DNA of 64,000 nt from Antarctobacter albus (GTDB taxonomy: Bacteria > Pseudomonadota > Alphaproteobacteria > Rhodobacterales > Rhodobacteraceae): positions 159,562 through 223,561 of the forward strand of contig NZ_FMZI01000010.1 in NCBI RefSeq assembly GCF_900101505.1. The letters are read 5' to 3'. A program made the translations under genes and the position numbers. Below are positions 43,391-51,396 of the stretch, piece after piece. Below the pieces are notes generated by a model that saw only the letters and a program-made list of their open reading frames with translations, was not told the origin of the DNA and did not search any database. Within the stretch, counting starts at the first letter, position 1. Each line of letters begins with the position of its first letter.

Positions 43391-44722
43391 TCAGCTTGCC
43401 AGGCTGGTGACTCTGGCGGCAAAGGCGCGGGCCTCGTCCGGTGCGGTGCCCATCTGGTGGACGGGGTCGAACAGGTCTGCAGACAGGTCGGGGTGCGCGG
43501 CGCGGGCGATCTGTTCCAGCGGCTGACTGCTGTCGCGTGCCTGCGTGCACAGCACCTTGGAGGCGGCTTGTGCTTCTGGCCGGGGCATGGTCCGCGCCAG
43601 GGCAAAGGACAGCGCCTCTGCCATGAGAAGCCCGCCGGTGGCGTCCAGGGTCGCCTTCATGGCCTCTGCATCCGGGGTGAGGCTTTCTGCCAGCGATTGT
43701 GCCTGCGTCGCGGCGGCCGCGGCGGAGAGCACCAGTTGCGGCAGGCACAGCCATTCGGTGAACCATGCCGCGCCGTCGCGTTGTTGCCGGTGCAGGGCCG
43801 CCCCCTGCAGCGTGGCGTTCAGCCCCTGTGCGTGGCGTGCCAGCGCGACCAGGGCCGAAGGCGCCACGGGGTTCTGTTTCTGCGGCATGGTCGACGAGGC
43901 GCCAGAGCCGCCAAGGCGGACCTCGGCGATGCCGCTTTGCGTGGCCAGCATTAGGTCCTCTCCCAGTTTGCCGAATGCAAGCGCGGTGCGGGTGAACCAG
44001 TCGGCGATGGTCAGGATCGGGGTGCGGTAGCTGTGCCAGCTGTGGCCGGGGTCGGCCAGGCCCAGCTTTTCCGCCATTTCCGCGCGCAGGGCTGCCGGAT
44101 CGGGACCAAGGGCCGAGGCGGTGCCGGCGGCACCCGACAGCGAGACGCGCAGGGCCTGGGCCCGCAGGGTCGGCAGGGCCTCCAGCGCCTCGATCAGGGG
44201 CCAGCCCCAGGCGGCGGCCTGCGCGCCAAAGCTGGTGGGCGTGGCGTGCTGACCATAGGTGCGCGCAGCCATCGGGGTTTCGGCGTGATCGCTGGCCAGC
44301 CGGGCCAGCGCGGTCAAGGTGGCGCGCAGACGGTCCTCTTGCTGGGCAAGGGCCTGGCGCAGGCGCAACATCAGCCCGGTGTCCTGGATGTCCTGCGAGG
44401 TGGCGCCCCAGTGCAGGTATTGCGCATGTTCTGGCGCGCTCATCGCCTGGCGAAAGGCGGCGACGAAAGCGGGGGTCGTGACGCCGTTCTGGCCCGTGGC
44501 CTCGGCCAGCTGGGCCGGGTCGATCTGGCATTCCAGGCTGGCCCGCTGGATCGCGGCGGCGGCGGTTTCGGGGATGACGCCCTGTGCCGCCTGCGCCTGC
44601 GCAAGCGCTGCCTCGACCAGCATCATGGCGCGGATCTCGGCGCTGTCGGAAAACAGCCGCGCGGTGTCCCCGGTGGGAAAGAGGCGGTGCAGGTGGGCGC
44701 TGTCAAAGGGCGTTGCGGGCAT
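43391..44722 (-). CDS. pcaB: 3-carboxy-cis,cis-muconate cycloisomerase-like protein (fumarase/aspartase superfamily)
   Basis: A 443-residue lyase with the superfamily signature GSSTMPQKQNPVAPS near residue 280 and HWGATSQDIQDTGL (His). It is closest to PcaB, which cyclises 3-carboxymuconate in the protocatechuate branch of the beta-ketoadipate pathway, and less to PurB. Neighbouring pcaD-like and alpha/beta hydrolase genes fit, but pcaGH, pcaC and pcaIJ are not in the window. ATG at 44722 has an AGGACA Shine-Dalgarno; 11 bp separate it from the hydrolase stop. Confidence 0.85.
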   Translation of the reverse strand: MPATPFDSAHLHRLFPTGDTARLFSDSAEIRAMMLVEAALAQAQAAQGVIPETAAAAIQRASLECQIDPAQLAEATGQNGVTTPAFVAAFRQAMSAPEHAQYLHWGATSQDIQDTGLMLRLRQALAQQEDRLRATLTALARLASDHAETPMAARTYGQHATPTSFGAQAAAWGWPLIEALEALPTLRAQALRVSLSGAAGTASALGPDPAALRAEMAEKLGLADPGHSWHSYRTPILTIADWFTRTALAFGKLGEDLMLATQSGIAEVRLGGSGASSTMPQKQNPVAPSALVALARHAQGLNATLQGAALHRQQRDGAAWFTEWLCLPQLVLSAAAAATQAQSLAESLTPDAEAMKATLDATGGLLMAEALSFALARTMPRPEAQAASKVLCTQARDSSQPLEQIARAAHPDLSADLFDPVHQMGTAPDEARAFAARVTSLAS

Positions 44723-44733
44723 GGGCTGTCCTG

Positions 44734-45450
44734 TCAGGGGGTCTTGGCGGCGATTCGGTCGAGCAGGTCGGCCAGCCGTCCGGGCATGGAGAAGAAGGGC
44801 GAATGGCCGCTGTCCAGTTCGTAGACCTCGCCGGGCGCGAAACGGGCGGCGAGCTTTTCCTGCAGGTCGGGCGGGATCGCCCCGTCCTTGCGGCAGAGGA
44901 TGTAGCTGCGCGGCTTGTCCTGCGAATTCGCGGTCAGTTCGACCACGGTCTTACCGGGTGCCTGCGCCTGCGGGGTGAGCCGCGGCAGGGCATAGTCCAC
45001 CGTCTCTGGCGGGCAATCCTGGTAGAAGAGGCCCGGTGCCATGTCCGGGTCGAATCTGTGCGACAACCCATCGTCAGAGACGCGAATGGCGGCAACCAGC
45101 GGCTGCGTTGCGCCGAGAAAGCGCATCTCGGACATGGTCTTGCCGGGCCAGGGCGTGTGTGCGCAGAGATAGACGAGGCGCGCGATCATCTCGGGCGCCA
45201 GTTCTGCGGCGCGGGTGATGGGGAAACCGGCCATCGAGTGCCCGACCAGGATCGTTGGCGCGGTCAGGTGGCGGATGATGGTTTGCGCGTAAAGGTCGAG
45301 CGTCACGTCGCCCACCGGCGTCCCGTCGTCGCCGTGTGACGGCAGATCGATGGCGATGACCTCGTGGCCGTGGGCCTCCAGCGCGGGCAACACGTCGCGC
45401 CAGCACCAGGCCCCGTGCGAAGCGCCGTGGATCAGCAGGAAACGCGCCAT
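44734..45450 (-). CDS. Alpha/beta hydrolase (esterase/hydroxynitrile-lyase-like)
   Basis: A 238-residue alpha/beta hydrolase with oxyanion start RFLLIHGASHGAWCWRDV, nucleophile elbow ILVGHSMAGFPITRA (Ser) and catalytic His in DSGHSPFFS. This resembles plant-type methylesterase / hydroxynitrile lyase relatives rather than PcaD. It begins 1 bp after the stop of the upstream pcaD-like gene (TGA C ATG), so they are coupled, and is followed by pcaB. The ester substrate is unknown. Confidence 0.88.
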   Translation of the reverse strand: MARFLLIHGASHGAWCWRDVLPALEAHGHEVIAIDLPSHGDDGTPVGDVTLDLYAQTIIRHLTAPTILVGHSMAGFPITRAAELAPEMIARLVYLCAHTPWPGKTMSEMRFLGATQPLVAAIRVSDDGLSHRFDPDMAPGLFYQDCPPETVDYALPRLTPQAQAPGKTVVELTANSQDKPRSYILCRKDGAIPPDLQEKLAARFAPGEVYELDSGHSPFFSMPGRLADLLDRIAAKTP

Positions 45451-45451
45451 G

Positions 45452-46243
45452 TCAGCCCGCCGCGCCCTGCGCCTTGAGGAAGGCGGTCAGGAGCGCGGCG
45501 TATTCACCGGGTTTCTCGACACAGGGCAGGTGGCCTGCCCCGCGGATCAGTTCCTTTTGCGCGCCGGGGATCAGGTCGGCGGTCTCGAACACCAGGTCGG
45601 GCGGCGTCGATCCGTCCTCGGACCCGGCGATGGCCAGCGTGGGCAGGCGCAAGCCACTGGTTGACGACAGGAAATCCGTGCCCGCGATGGCGGCGGCACA
45701 GCCGGTCCAGCCCTCTGCGGGGGTGCGCAGGAACATGTTGCGCCAGCCGGGGAAGTCTTCGGCGGCGTGGAAGGGTTTCGAGAACCATCGGTCCATCGTC
45801 GGGCCGACGATGCTGTCCAGTCCGCCGGTCCTGACCGCCTCGATCCGGTCCGCCCACATGTCGCGGGTGCCGATCTTGGCGGCGGTGTTCGACAACACCA
45901 TTGCGCGCACCAGGTCCAGCCGCTTGGCCGCAAGCCCCTGGGCGATCATGCCGCCGATCGACAGGCCGACGAAGATCGCGTTGGAAAAGCCCGTGTGATC
46001 CATCAGCCGTTCCACGTCGGTGATAAGCGCGCCCATGCTGTAGGGACCGGAAGGCGTATCCGACAGCCCGTGCCCGCGCTTGTCATAGCGCAGGATGCGC
46101 AGGCCGGCGGGAAGGAGCGGCAGCACCTCGTCCCAGAGCCGGAAATCCGTACCCAGCGAGTTGGCAAAGACGACGGGCGTGCCATCCTCGGGACCGGTGA
46201 CGCTGTAGTGCAGGCGAAGATCGCCGATTTGAGCCATCTGCAT
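45452..46243 (-). CDS. pcaD: 3-oxoadipate enol-lactonase-like alpha/beta hydrolase
   Basis: A 263-residue hydrolase with GDLRLHYSVTGPEDGTPVVF, LRYDKRGHGLSDTPSGPYS, nucleophile elbow FVGLSIGGMIAQGLA (Ser) and the catalytic His in RGAGHLPCVEKPGEY, the pattern of PcaD. The start at 46243 (MQMAQIGD) is chosen because AAGGGAGG lies 8 nt upstream. It is the first gene of the minus-strand group leading to pcaB. The rest of the protocatechuate pathway is not present in the window, so the true lactone substrate may differ. Confidence 0.86.
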   Translation of the reverse strand: MQMAQIGDLRLHYSVTGPEDGTPVVFANSLGTDFRLWDEVLPLLPAGLRILRYDKRGHGLSDTPSGPYSMGALITDVERLMDHTGFSNAIFVGLSIGGMIAQGLAAKRLDLVRAMVLSNTAAKIGTRDMWADRIEAVRTGGLDSIVGPTMDRWFSKPFHAAEDFPGWRNMFLRTPAEGWTGCAAAIAGTDFLSSTSGLRLPTLAIAGSEDGSTPPDLVFETADLIPGAQKELIRGAGHLPCVEKPGEYAALLTAFLKAQGAAG

Positions 46244-46306
46244 GGGTCGTGCCTCCCTTTGGCGCATGGTTTAGCGTGTGGGGCAGGGGACCGGAAGGGG
46301 GCGTGC

Positions 46307-47413
46307 TCAGTACCGGGTGTCCAGAGGGCGCAGGCCGCCGCGTGTCACCTGCACCTCGCCCCGCCATTCGGGGATGCGGGTGAGGTCGGCACTGATGGCG
46401 GCGCCGAAATCGACGGAATAGGAGATCACGCGCAGCCCGCCCGGCGCCGGTTCGACTGACAGGTCGACGCGGCAGTACTGCTGCGCACCGGCGCTGAACC
46501 AGCCGGGGACGCTGTAGCTTGGCCCGGTCAGCAGGGCGCGGCGGCGTTCGGGGCTGCTGCCCTGGGCCGGATCGCGCTCCCTGACATGGATGGCGTAATC
46601 GGCGCCCTGGTAGGTCGGGTCCGCCGTGCGGGCGACCAGATCGGCAAAGTCATAGCCTTCGCGCACGAAATGCTGGCGGTAGGTCAGCGTGTGGGTGCTT
46701 ATGCAGATGCGACGGTAGATCTGGTCGAAACTCGCGCGGGTGTCGGGAAAGACGGTGCTGTATTCTAGGTCTTCGGTCAGTTCGATGTTCATCAGCTTGG
46801 CCTCGGCGATCGTGTCGACATAGCGCATGTCGGCCGAGGGCGTGCCCAGGACAATGGCCAGAAGTTCGGGCGGCAGTGCCGGGCCGGAGGCGGTCAGCGC
46901 CTTGTAGGAACTGTCGGCCAGCAGCTTGGCGACCTGCAGGGCCACGCGAAAGACCTCGGCGTCGGAGGCGGCGGGATTGGCACCGTCGCGGATGAAGGGA
47001 GAGTGAAAGCCCAGCCGCGCGCCCGGTTCCAGCTGGCGGCTGGGGTAGGGGCTGTTGGCGCCAAAGGCCTGGCCGAACATAAAGAGGATCGCGCAGGAGG
47101 ACAGGCATTCGTCGCCTGTCTGAACGCGGGTGCCGAAAAAGAACCCGCCCGTGTCGCCGTTGGCGGCCTTGAGAAAATTCAGCACCTCCGCCAGCGAGCC
47201 GCCGGGACTGTTCAGGCAGATGCGGGCGTTGAAACCGCCCAGCACGTCCTCTTGGGTGGCGCGCATCAAATCGCCGGGTTCGATCACCCCGTCGAACCGC
47301 AGGTTGCAATCGCCGAACCCCGCGGGGTCCAGCCGGGTCCATTCGCCCGCCCAGGCAGGGGCGGCGAGGGTCAGGCAGGTGAGGGCAGCGAGGGCGCGAA
47401 GCAAAGCGGACAT
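46307..47413 (-). CDS. Periplasmic ClpP/crotonase-like protein (COG3904 type)
   Basis: A 368-residue exported protein. The signal peptide is residues 1-22 (MSALLRALAALTCLTLAAPAWA). The core recalls COG3904 proteins: ICLNSPGGSLAEVLNF followed by the DECLSSCAILFMFGQAFG nucleophile region with Ser, and RLGFHSPFI. ClpP-like serine proteolysis in the periplasm is possible but not shown. The ATG is only 5 bp downstream of a strong hairpin with T-run that closes the upstream FKBP gene on the same strand, and no Shine-Dalgarno is visible. The family assignment is moderate. Confidence 0.75.
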   Translation of the reverse strand: MSALLRALAALTCLTLAAPAWAGEWTRLDPAGFGDCNLRFDGVIEPGDLMRATQEDVLGGFNARICLNSPGGSLAEVLNFLKAANGDTGGFFFGTRVQTGDECLSSCAILFMFGQAFGANSPYPSRQLEPGARLGFHSPFIRDGANPAASDAEVFRVALQVAKLLADSSYKALTASGPALPPELLAIVLGTPSADMRYVDTIAEAKLMNIELTEDLEYSTVFPDTRASFDQIYRRICISTHTLTYRQHFVREGYDFADLVARTADPTYQGADYAIHVRERDPAQGSSPERRRALLTGPSYSVPGWFSAGAQQYCRVDLSVEPAPGGLRVISYSVDFGAAISADLTRIPEWRGEVQVTRGGLRPLDTRY

Positions 47414-47446
47414 GAAAAGGGCCTGTCTGTTGAAAACGACAGGCCC
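47414..47446 (-). terminator. Terminator of the FKBP gene abutting the next start codon
   Basis: Read on the minus strand, the stem GGGCCTGTC / GACAGGCCC (perfect 9 bp, 10-nt loop) is followed by TTTTC and immediately the ATG of the downstream gene. A second hairpin, GCCGGGGG / CCCCCGGC at 47452-47472, lies upstream in the same gap without a T-run. Confidence 0.75.
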
Positions 47447-47491
47447 AGAATGCCGGGGGACAGGCCCCCGGCGCAATGATTTCCTGAAGGC

Positions 47492-47920
47492 TCAGGCGAT
47501 CTCGACCAGTTCGATGTCGAAGGTCAGGTCCTTGCCGGCCAACGGGTGGTTGGCGTCCAGCGTCACCACCTCTTCGGTCACGGCGACGACGGTCACCGGC
47601 AGCACCTGGCCGCCCTGTGCCTGCACTTGCAGCTGAGTGCCGAGGTCCAGCGGGATGTCGTCGGGGATCTCGGCGCGCGGCACGTCCTGGCGCGCCTCGG
47701 GGTTGGTTTCGCCGTAGGCGTCCTCGGCGGGAACCTGGACGGTCTTCTTGTCGCCCACTTCCATGCCCGGGATCGCCTTGTCGAGACCGGGAATGATCTG
47801 GCCCGAGCCGACGGTGAATTCCAGCGGGTCGCGGCCCTGGCTGGAATCGAAGGTGGAGCCATCGGTGAGCGTGCCGGTGTAATGAATGCGCACGGTGTCG
47901 CCGGTCTTGACCTGCGTCAT
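47492..47920 (-). CDS. FKBP-type peptidyl-prolyl isomerase (SlyD-like)
   Basis: A 142-residue FKBP-type prolyl isomerase with inserted-flap domain. The N-terminus DTVRIHYTGTLTDGSTFDSS and FTVGSGQIIPGLDKAIPGMEVG are FKBP; the insert VPAEDAYGETNPEA and QVQAQGGQVLPVTV is SlyD-like, but the His-rich C-terminal tail of E. coli SlyD is absent. It assists protein folding and is probably cytoplasmic. The ATG at 47920 follows AGAGGT. Its terminator abuts the start codon of the next gene. Confidence 0.93.
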   Translation of the reverse strand: MTQVKTGDTVRIHYTGTLTDGSTFDSSQGRDPLEFTVGSGQIIPGLDKAIPGMEVGDKKTVQVPAEDAYGETNPEARQDVPRAEIPDDIPLDLGTQLQVQAQGGQVLPVTVVAVTEEVVTLDANHPLAGKDLTFDIELVEIA

Positions 47921-48132
47921 GGGAAACCTCTGTCTGTCAGGGGGTGATTGGGTGAGGCCGGGTCCGTCCCGGGTGCTCGGATTTGGCACAGCCTACGCGC
48001 GCCTGCACGGGTTTGCAAACCGGCTTCTTGGGTCAGAACGGCCCAAAACCGTGTAAAAGACGCTCGGATCGGGGTTTTCCAGCGTCCCGGCCCGTGTCAG
48101 GGTGACGCCGGTTGCGAAGGGGGATGCGGTCA

Positions 48133-48810
48133 ATGGCGATCAAGGTTTGCGTGTTCGATGCCTATGGCACGCTGTTCGACGTCGCCGCCGCGGCGCGGGT
48201 CGCGGCAGAGGAACCGGGGCGCGGGGCCCTGGCAGAGGTCTGGCCGCAACTGGCTGCCGACTGGCGCGCGAAACAGCTGGAATACAGCTGGCTGCGCGCG
48301 GTAACAGGTGATTACGTTCCCTTCTGGCAAGTGACCAAGGACGGGCTGGATTGGGCGATGGACCGTGCCGGCCTCGATGACATGGAGCTGCGCGAACGGC
48401 TGCTAGCGCTCTACTGGGAACTGCCCGCCTACCGGGAAGTGCCGAAGATGCTGGCGCAGCTGAAGGCCAAGGGGCTGAGCACGGCGATCCTGTCGAATGG
48501 CAACCGCGACATGCTGGACGGCGCGGTGGACAGCGCCTGTATCGGGGAATTCCTGCACGCGGTGCTGTCGGTCGAACAGGTGGGCATCTTCAAACCGGCC
48601 CGCGTGGTCTATGACCTCGTCGGGGCCGAATTCGGCTGCGCGTCCGAAGAGGTGCTGTTCGTCTCCTCGAACGGTTGGGATGCTGCGGGGGCGGCGGCCT
48701 ACGGGTTCGAAACCGCCTGGGTGAACCGCATGGGCCTGCCGATGGACCGCCTGATGGCCCGGCCGAAACACGTCCTGACCGACCTGACCACCATTCCGGA
48801 ACTTGTGTGA
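48133..48810 (+). CDS. Haloacid dehalogenase type II family
   Basis: A 225-residue HAD hydrolase. Motif I is VFDAYGTLFDVAAAA (nucleophile Asp, typical of L-2-haloacid dehalogenase), motif II is TAILSNGNRDML, and motif III/IV are GIFKPARVVYDL and FVSSNGWDAAGAAAYGF. Dehalogenase activity on a 2-haloacid is possible, as the N-terminus fits that subgroup, but phosphatase activity cannot be excluded. ATG at 48133 has AAGGGGG 10 nt upstream. It is coupled to the next gene (TGATG). Confidence 0.88.
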   Translation: MAIKVCVFDAYGTLFDVAAAARVAAEEPGRGALAEVWPQLAADWRAKQLEYSWLRAVTGDYVPFWQVTKDGLDWAMDRAGLDDMELRERLLALYWELPAYREVPKMLAQLKAKGLSTAILSNGNRDMLDGAVDSACIGEFLHAVLSVEQVGIFKPARVVYDLVGAEFGCASEEVLFVSSNGWDAAGAAAYGFETAWVNRMGLPMDRLMARPKHVLTDLTTIPELV

Positions 48811-49640
48811 TGCCGAAACTCCAGACCTCCGACGGGATTTCCCTGTTCTACCGCGATGAGGGGGAGGGGCTGCCGCTGCTCTGCCTTGCGGGGTTGACGC
48901 GGAACGGGCGCGATTTCGATTTCGTCGCCCCGCACCTGGAAGGCGTGCGGCTGATCCGGCTGGATTACCGCGGGCGCGGACAGTCGGACTGGGCACCGCA
49001 CGAGACCTACCAGATCCCGGTCGAGGGGCGCGATGCGCTGGAGCTTCTGGATCACCTGGGGCTGGAAAAGGCTGCGATTCTGGGCACTTCGCGCGGCGGG
49101 TTGATCGCGATGGTGCTGGCGGCGACGGCGAAGGCCCGACTGCTGGGCGTGGCGCTGAACGACATCGGGCCAGAGATCGCCGGGCCGGGGCTGAAGGTGA
49201 TCGAGGGCTACCTTGGGCGCAAGCCGCCGCAAAAGACCCTGGCCGAGGTGGCGCAGCGGCGCGCCGAGGTCATGACCGGCTTTGTCGGCGTCTCCGAGGC
49301 GCGCTGGATGGAAGAGGCGGAGCGGCTTTTTGTCCAGACGGATCAGGGGCTTGAGCTGACCTATGACCCCAAGTTGCGCGACGCGGTGCTGGGGGGCGGC
49401 GCGCAGCCCGCGCCGGATCTCTGGCCGCTTTTCGACGCGCTGGAGGGGTTGCCGCTGTGCGCGATGCGTGGCGAGAATTCCGACCTGCTGACGCCCGAGT
49501 GTTTTGCCGAGATGCGCCGGCGGCGGCCCGACATGATCGCGACAGAGGTCAAGGGGCGCGGGCATATCCCCTTCCTCGACGAACCCGAGGCGCTGGAGGC
49601 CCTGCAAGGCTGGCTGGCGCGGCTGCGCCGGAACGTCTGA
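48810..49640 (+). CDS. Alpha/beta hydrolase
   Basis: A 276-residue alpha/beta hydrolase with LFYRDEGEGLPLLCLAGLT, LIRLDYRGRGQSDW, nucleophile elbow AAILGTSRGGLIAMVLA (Ser) and the terminal His in VKGRGHIPFLDEPEAL. It overlaps the haloacid dehalogenase stop by one base (TGATG), so the two are made together. A GTAC-phased repeat begins immediately after the stop codon. The substrate is unknown; a lactonase or peroxidase-like enzyme is possible. Confidence 0.88.
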   Translation: MPKLQTSDGISLFYRDEGEGLPLLCLAGLTRNGRDFDFVAPHLEGVRLIRLDYRGRGQSDWAPHETYQIPVEGRDALELLDHLGLEKAAILGTSRGGLIAMVLAATAKARLLGVALNDIGPEIAGPGLKVIEGYLGRKPPQKTLAEVAQRRAEVMTGFVGVSEARWMEEAERLFVQTDQGLELTYDPKLRDAVLGGGAQPAPDLWPLFDALEGLPLCAMRGENSDLLTPECFAEMRRRRPDMIATEVKGRGHIPFLDEPEALEALQGWLARLRRNV

Positions 49641-49711
49641 GTTTTGTACAAAACGTACGTTTTGTACGCCGTTTCCAGCGTTTTGTACAAAGCGGCAAGA
49701 ATCCGTTAACC
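49641..49711. repeat. GTAC-phased palindromic intergenic repeat, copy 2
   Basis: This copy is nearly identical to the one at 431-500, with the perfect 22-nt palindrome at 49646-49667, GTAC at 49646, 49655, 49664 and 49685 (9, 9, 21 bp), and GTTAACC near the end. It also lies between convergent 3' ends (alpha/beta hydrolase and truB). Sharing of spacing and position, not just motif, suggests a functional or mobile unit. Confidence 0.8.
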
Positions 49712-49741
49712 CGCCCCGCAAGGCGTGTTCGCGTTTGCCCG

Positions 49742-50653
49742 TCAGTCGGCCAGGTTGAAGACCCGGCTGGGGTGCAGTTCTCCCGCCTTGAAGCGGCCCA
49801 CCGCCAGCGGTTTGCCCTCGAAACTGGCCCAGGCCTCGTCGCCGTAGTCCACGTCGCCCGGCACCACCATGCCGGGGTTGCCGTTGCGCAGACGCGCGGC
49901 CCCCTGGGCGGTGCATTTCAGCTCGGGCAGGTCGGCCAGCCCGACCTCCAGCGGCAGCAGGTGGGCGTCCAGTTCCGGCGTGCGGGCCAGCGCGTCGATC
50001 TGGTCCAGCGTGATGCCCTGCTCGGCCTCGAAGGGGCCGGACCAGAGGCGGCGCAGGGTGACGACATGGCCGTGACAGCCCAGAACCTTGCCCAGGTCGC
50101 GGGCAATGGAACGGACGTAGCCGCCCTTGCCGCAGGTCATTTCCAGAACGGCGGTGTCCGGGTCGGGGCGGTCGGTCAGCACCAGTTCCTCGACCCAGAG
50201 CGGGCGGGCCTCGATCTCCATCTCCTCGCCGTCGCGGGCGCGCTTGTAGGCGCGTTCGCCGTCGATCTTGACTGCCGAGAACTGCGGCGGCACCTGCATG
50301 ATCTCTCCGACGAACCCGTGCAGCGCCTCCTTGATCTCGTCATCCGAGGGGCGCGCCTCGGAAGTGGCGATCACCTCGCCCTCGGCGTCGTCGGTGTTTG
50401 TGGCCTGTCCGAAACGCACGGTAAAGCGGTACGCCTTCAGCGCGTCGGTGATGTAGGGGACGGTCTTGGTCGCCTCGCCCAGGGCCACGGCCAGCACGCC
50501 GGTGGCCTCGGGATCGAGCGTGCCGGCATGACCGGCCTTTTTGGCGTCCAGCGCCCAGCGGACCTTGTTGACCACGGCGGTCGAGGTCAGGCCCGCGGGC
50601 TTGTCCACGATCAGCCAACCGGAAATGTCGCGTCCCTTGCGCTTGCGTGCCAT
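49742..50653 (-). CDS. truB: tRNA pseudouridine(55) synthase
   Basis: A 303-residue TruB that makes pseudouridine 55 in tRNAs. The start is [20 protein letters not shown]; the catalytic Asp is D47 in [14 protein letters not shown]; other conserved segments are [27 protein letters not shown] and the C-terminal PUA-like region [17 protein letters not shown] at 50653 follows AGGGGC. It is convergent with the alpha/beta hydrolase gene. The upstream gap to 50787 contains two palindromes (see findings). Confidence 0.96.
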   Translation of the reverse strand: MARKRKGRDISGWLIVDKPAGLTSTAVVNKVRWALDAKKAGHAGTLDPEATGVLAVALGEATKTVPYITDALKAYRFTVRFGQATNTDDAEGEVIATSEARPSDDEIKEALHGFVGEIMQVPPQFSAVKIDGERAYKRARDGEEMEIEARPLWVEELVLTDRPDPDTAVLEMTCGKGGYVRSIARDLGKVLGCHGHVVTLRRLWSGPFEAEQGITLDQIDALARTPELDAHLLPLEVGLADLPELKCTAQGAARLRNGNPGMVVPGDVDYGDEAWASFEGKPLAVGRFKAGELHPSRVFNLAD

Positions 50654-50721
50654 ATGCTGCCCCTGTGCGGTGAGGCGCGCGAGGTAGCAACCCCTCGCGC
50701 GGCGGTCAAGCCCTCGGGCCG

Positions 50722-50767
50722 CAAGGCGCTGCGAAGCGCCTTGTCCAAGCGCGTTCGAACGCGCTTG
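50722..50767. repeat. Two near-perfect palindromes upstream of truB
   Basis: A 9-bp stem CAAGGCGCT / AGCGCCTTG with GCGA loop (50722-50743) is followed by a perfect 22-nt palindrome at 50746-50767 centred on GTTCGAAC. They are part of a cluster of TTCGAA-centred palindromes that continues inside the next gene. Role unknown. Confidence 0.7.
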
Positions 50768-50787
50768 CCCGCGCTCGGGTACAGTGT

Positions 50788-51393
50788 TCAGACCCGGATC
50801 AATGTTTGGCCGAACCCGCCGAAATGCAGCCGCCTGCGGTCGGAATCTGTCCAGAACCCGGGCCATTCGATCCCGAGGGCCTGATGTGACCAGAGCAACA
50901 CCGGGCAATCGGCTGGCCGGATTTCGAAATCCGGCTCTTCACGCGTTTCGAAACGCGTGAAGAGCCCGAAAAAACCGTTGATCAAGACAGCAAGGATGAG
51001 CGCGTCCTCGCTGGTCATGCTCAACGGGCACCAATCCTCTGGCTGCAGGTCATCGTCGCCGTACAGCCAGTCGCCTTTCACCAACACCTGCTCCGGTGCC
51101 GAGTGGACAAAGCCCAATTGCCAGACCGACTGGTTTTCTGTGATCAGCGGGAGCACGCCCTTGGCATCTGGCCGCATGTCTTCTGGTCGCCAGATTCGGT
51201 CCTGAACGTTCAGCAAGGTGTTGTTGTGGCAGCCTATGCTACAGAAATCCGGCCCCAAGGCATCCGATACAGCAATGACGCTCGGCAGCGCGGCGGGCAA
51301 GTCCGGGCGGGGCGGGGACGCAGGCAAAACCTCCTTTTGCCCGACCCAGTCAAGGATCAGGCCAAGCGCGTCAGCGACGCCCAAAACTTGCAC
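50788..51393 (-). CDS. Unknown protein, 201 residues, downstream of metG
   Basis: A GTG-started protein of 201 residues with no recognised family; part ([27 protein letters not shown]) could be a SMI1/KNR4-like (SUKH) domain, but this is weak. It begins 3 bp after the metG stop, so it is transcribed with it. Two large palindromes lie inside it (50916-50966), which is unusual for a coding region. Possibly a SUKH-type immunity or sequestering protein, or a fast-evolving gene; I would not name a function. The Shine-Dalgarno is weak. Confidence 0.55.
   Translation of the reverse strand: MQVLGVADALGLILDWVGQKEVLPASPPRPDLPAALPSVIAVSDALGPDFCSIGCHNNTLLNVQDRIWRPEDMRPDAKGVLPLITENQSVWQLGFVHSAPEQVLVKGDWLYGDDDLQPEDWCPLSMTSEDALILAVLINGFFGLFTRFETREEPDFEIRPADCPVLLWSHQALGIEWPGFWTDSDRRRLHFGGFGQTLIRV
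50916..50966. repeat. Overlapping TTTCGAAA-centred palindromes inside the unknown protein gene
   Basis: A perfect 20-nt palindrome at 50916-50935 (GCCGGATTTCGAAATCCGGC) overlaps by 3 bp a perfect 34-nt palindrome at 50933-50966 with centre GTTTCGAAAC and arms GGCTCTTCACGC. Together with the pair at 50722-50767 this forms a group of palindromes all centred on TTCGAA or a near variant. The centre matches no terminator pattern. They encode a stretch of the unknown protein. Confidence 0.7.
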
Positions 51394-51396
51394 TCT

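Noticed and set aside
50933..50966. 34-bp palindrome as a Rho-independent terminator
   Set aside because: No T-run follows on either strand in the direction of transcription, and it lies inside a coding frame.
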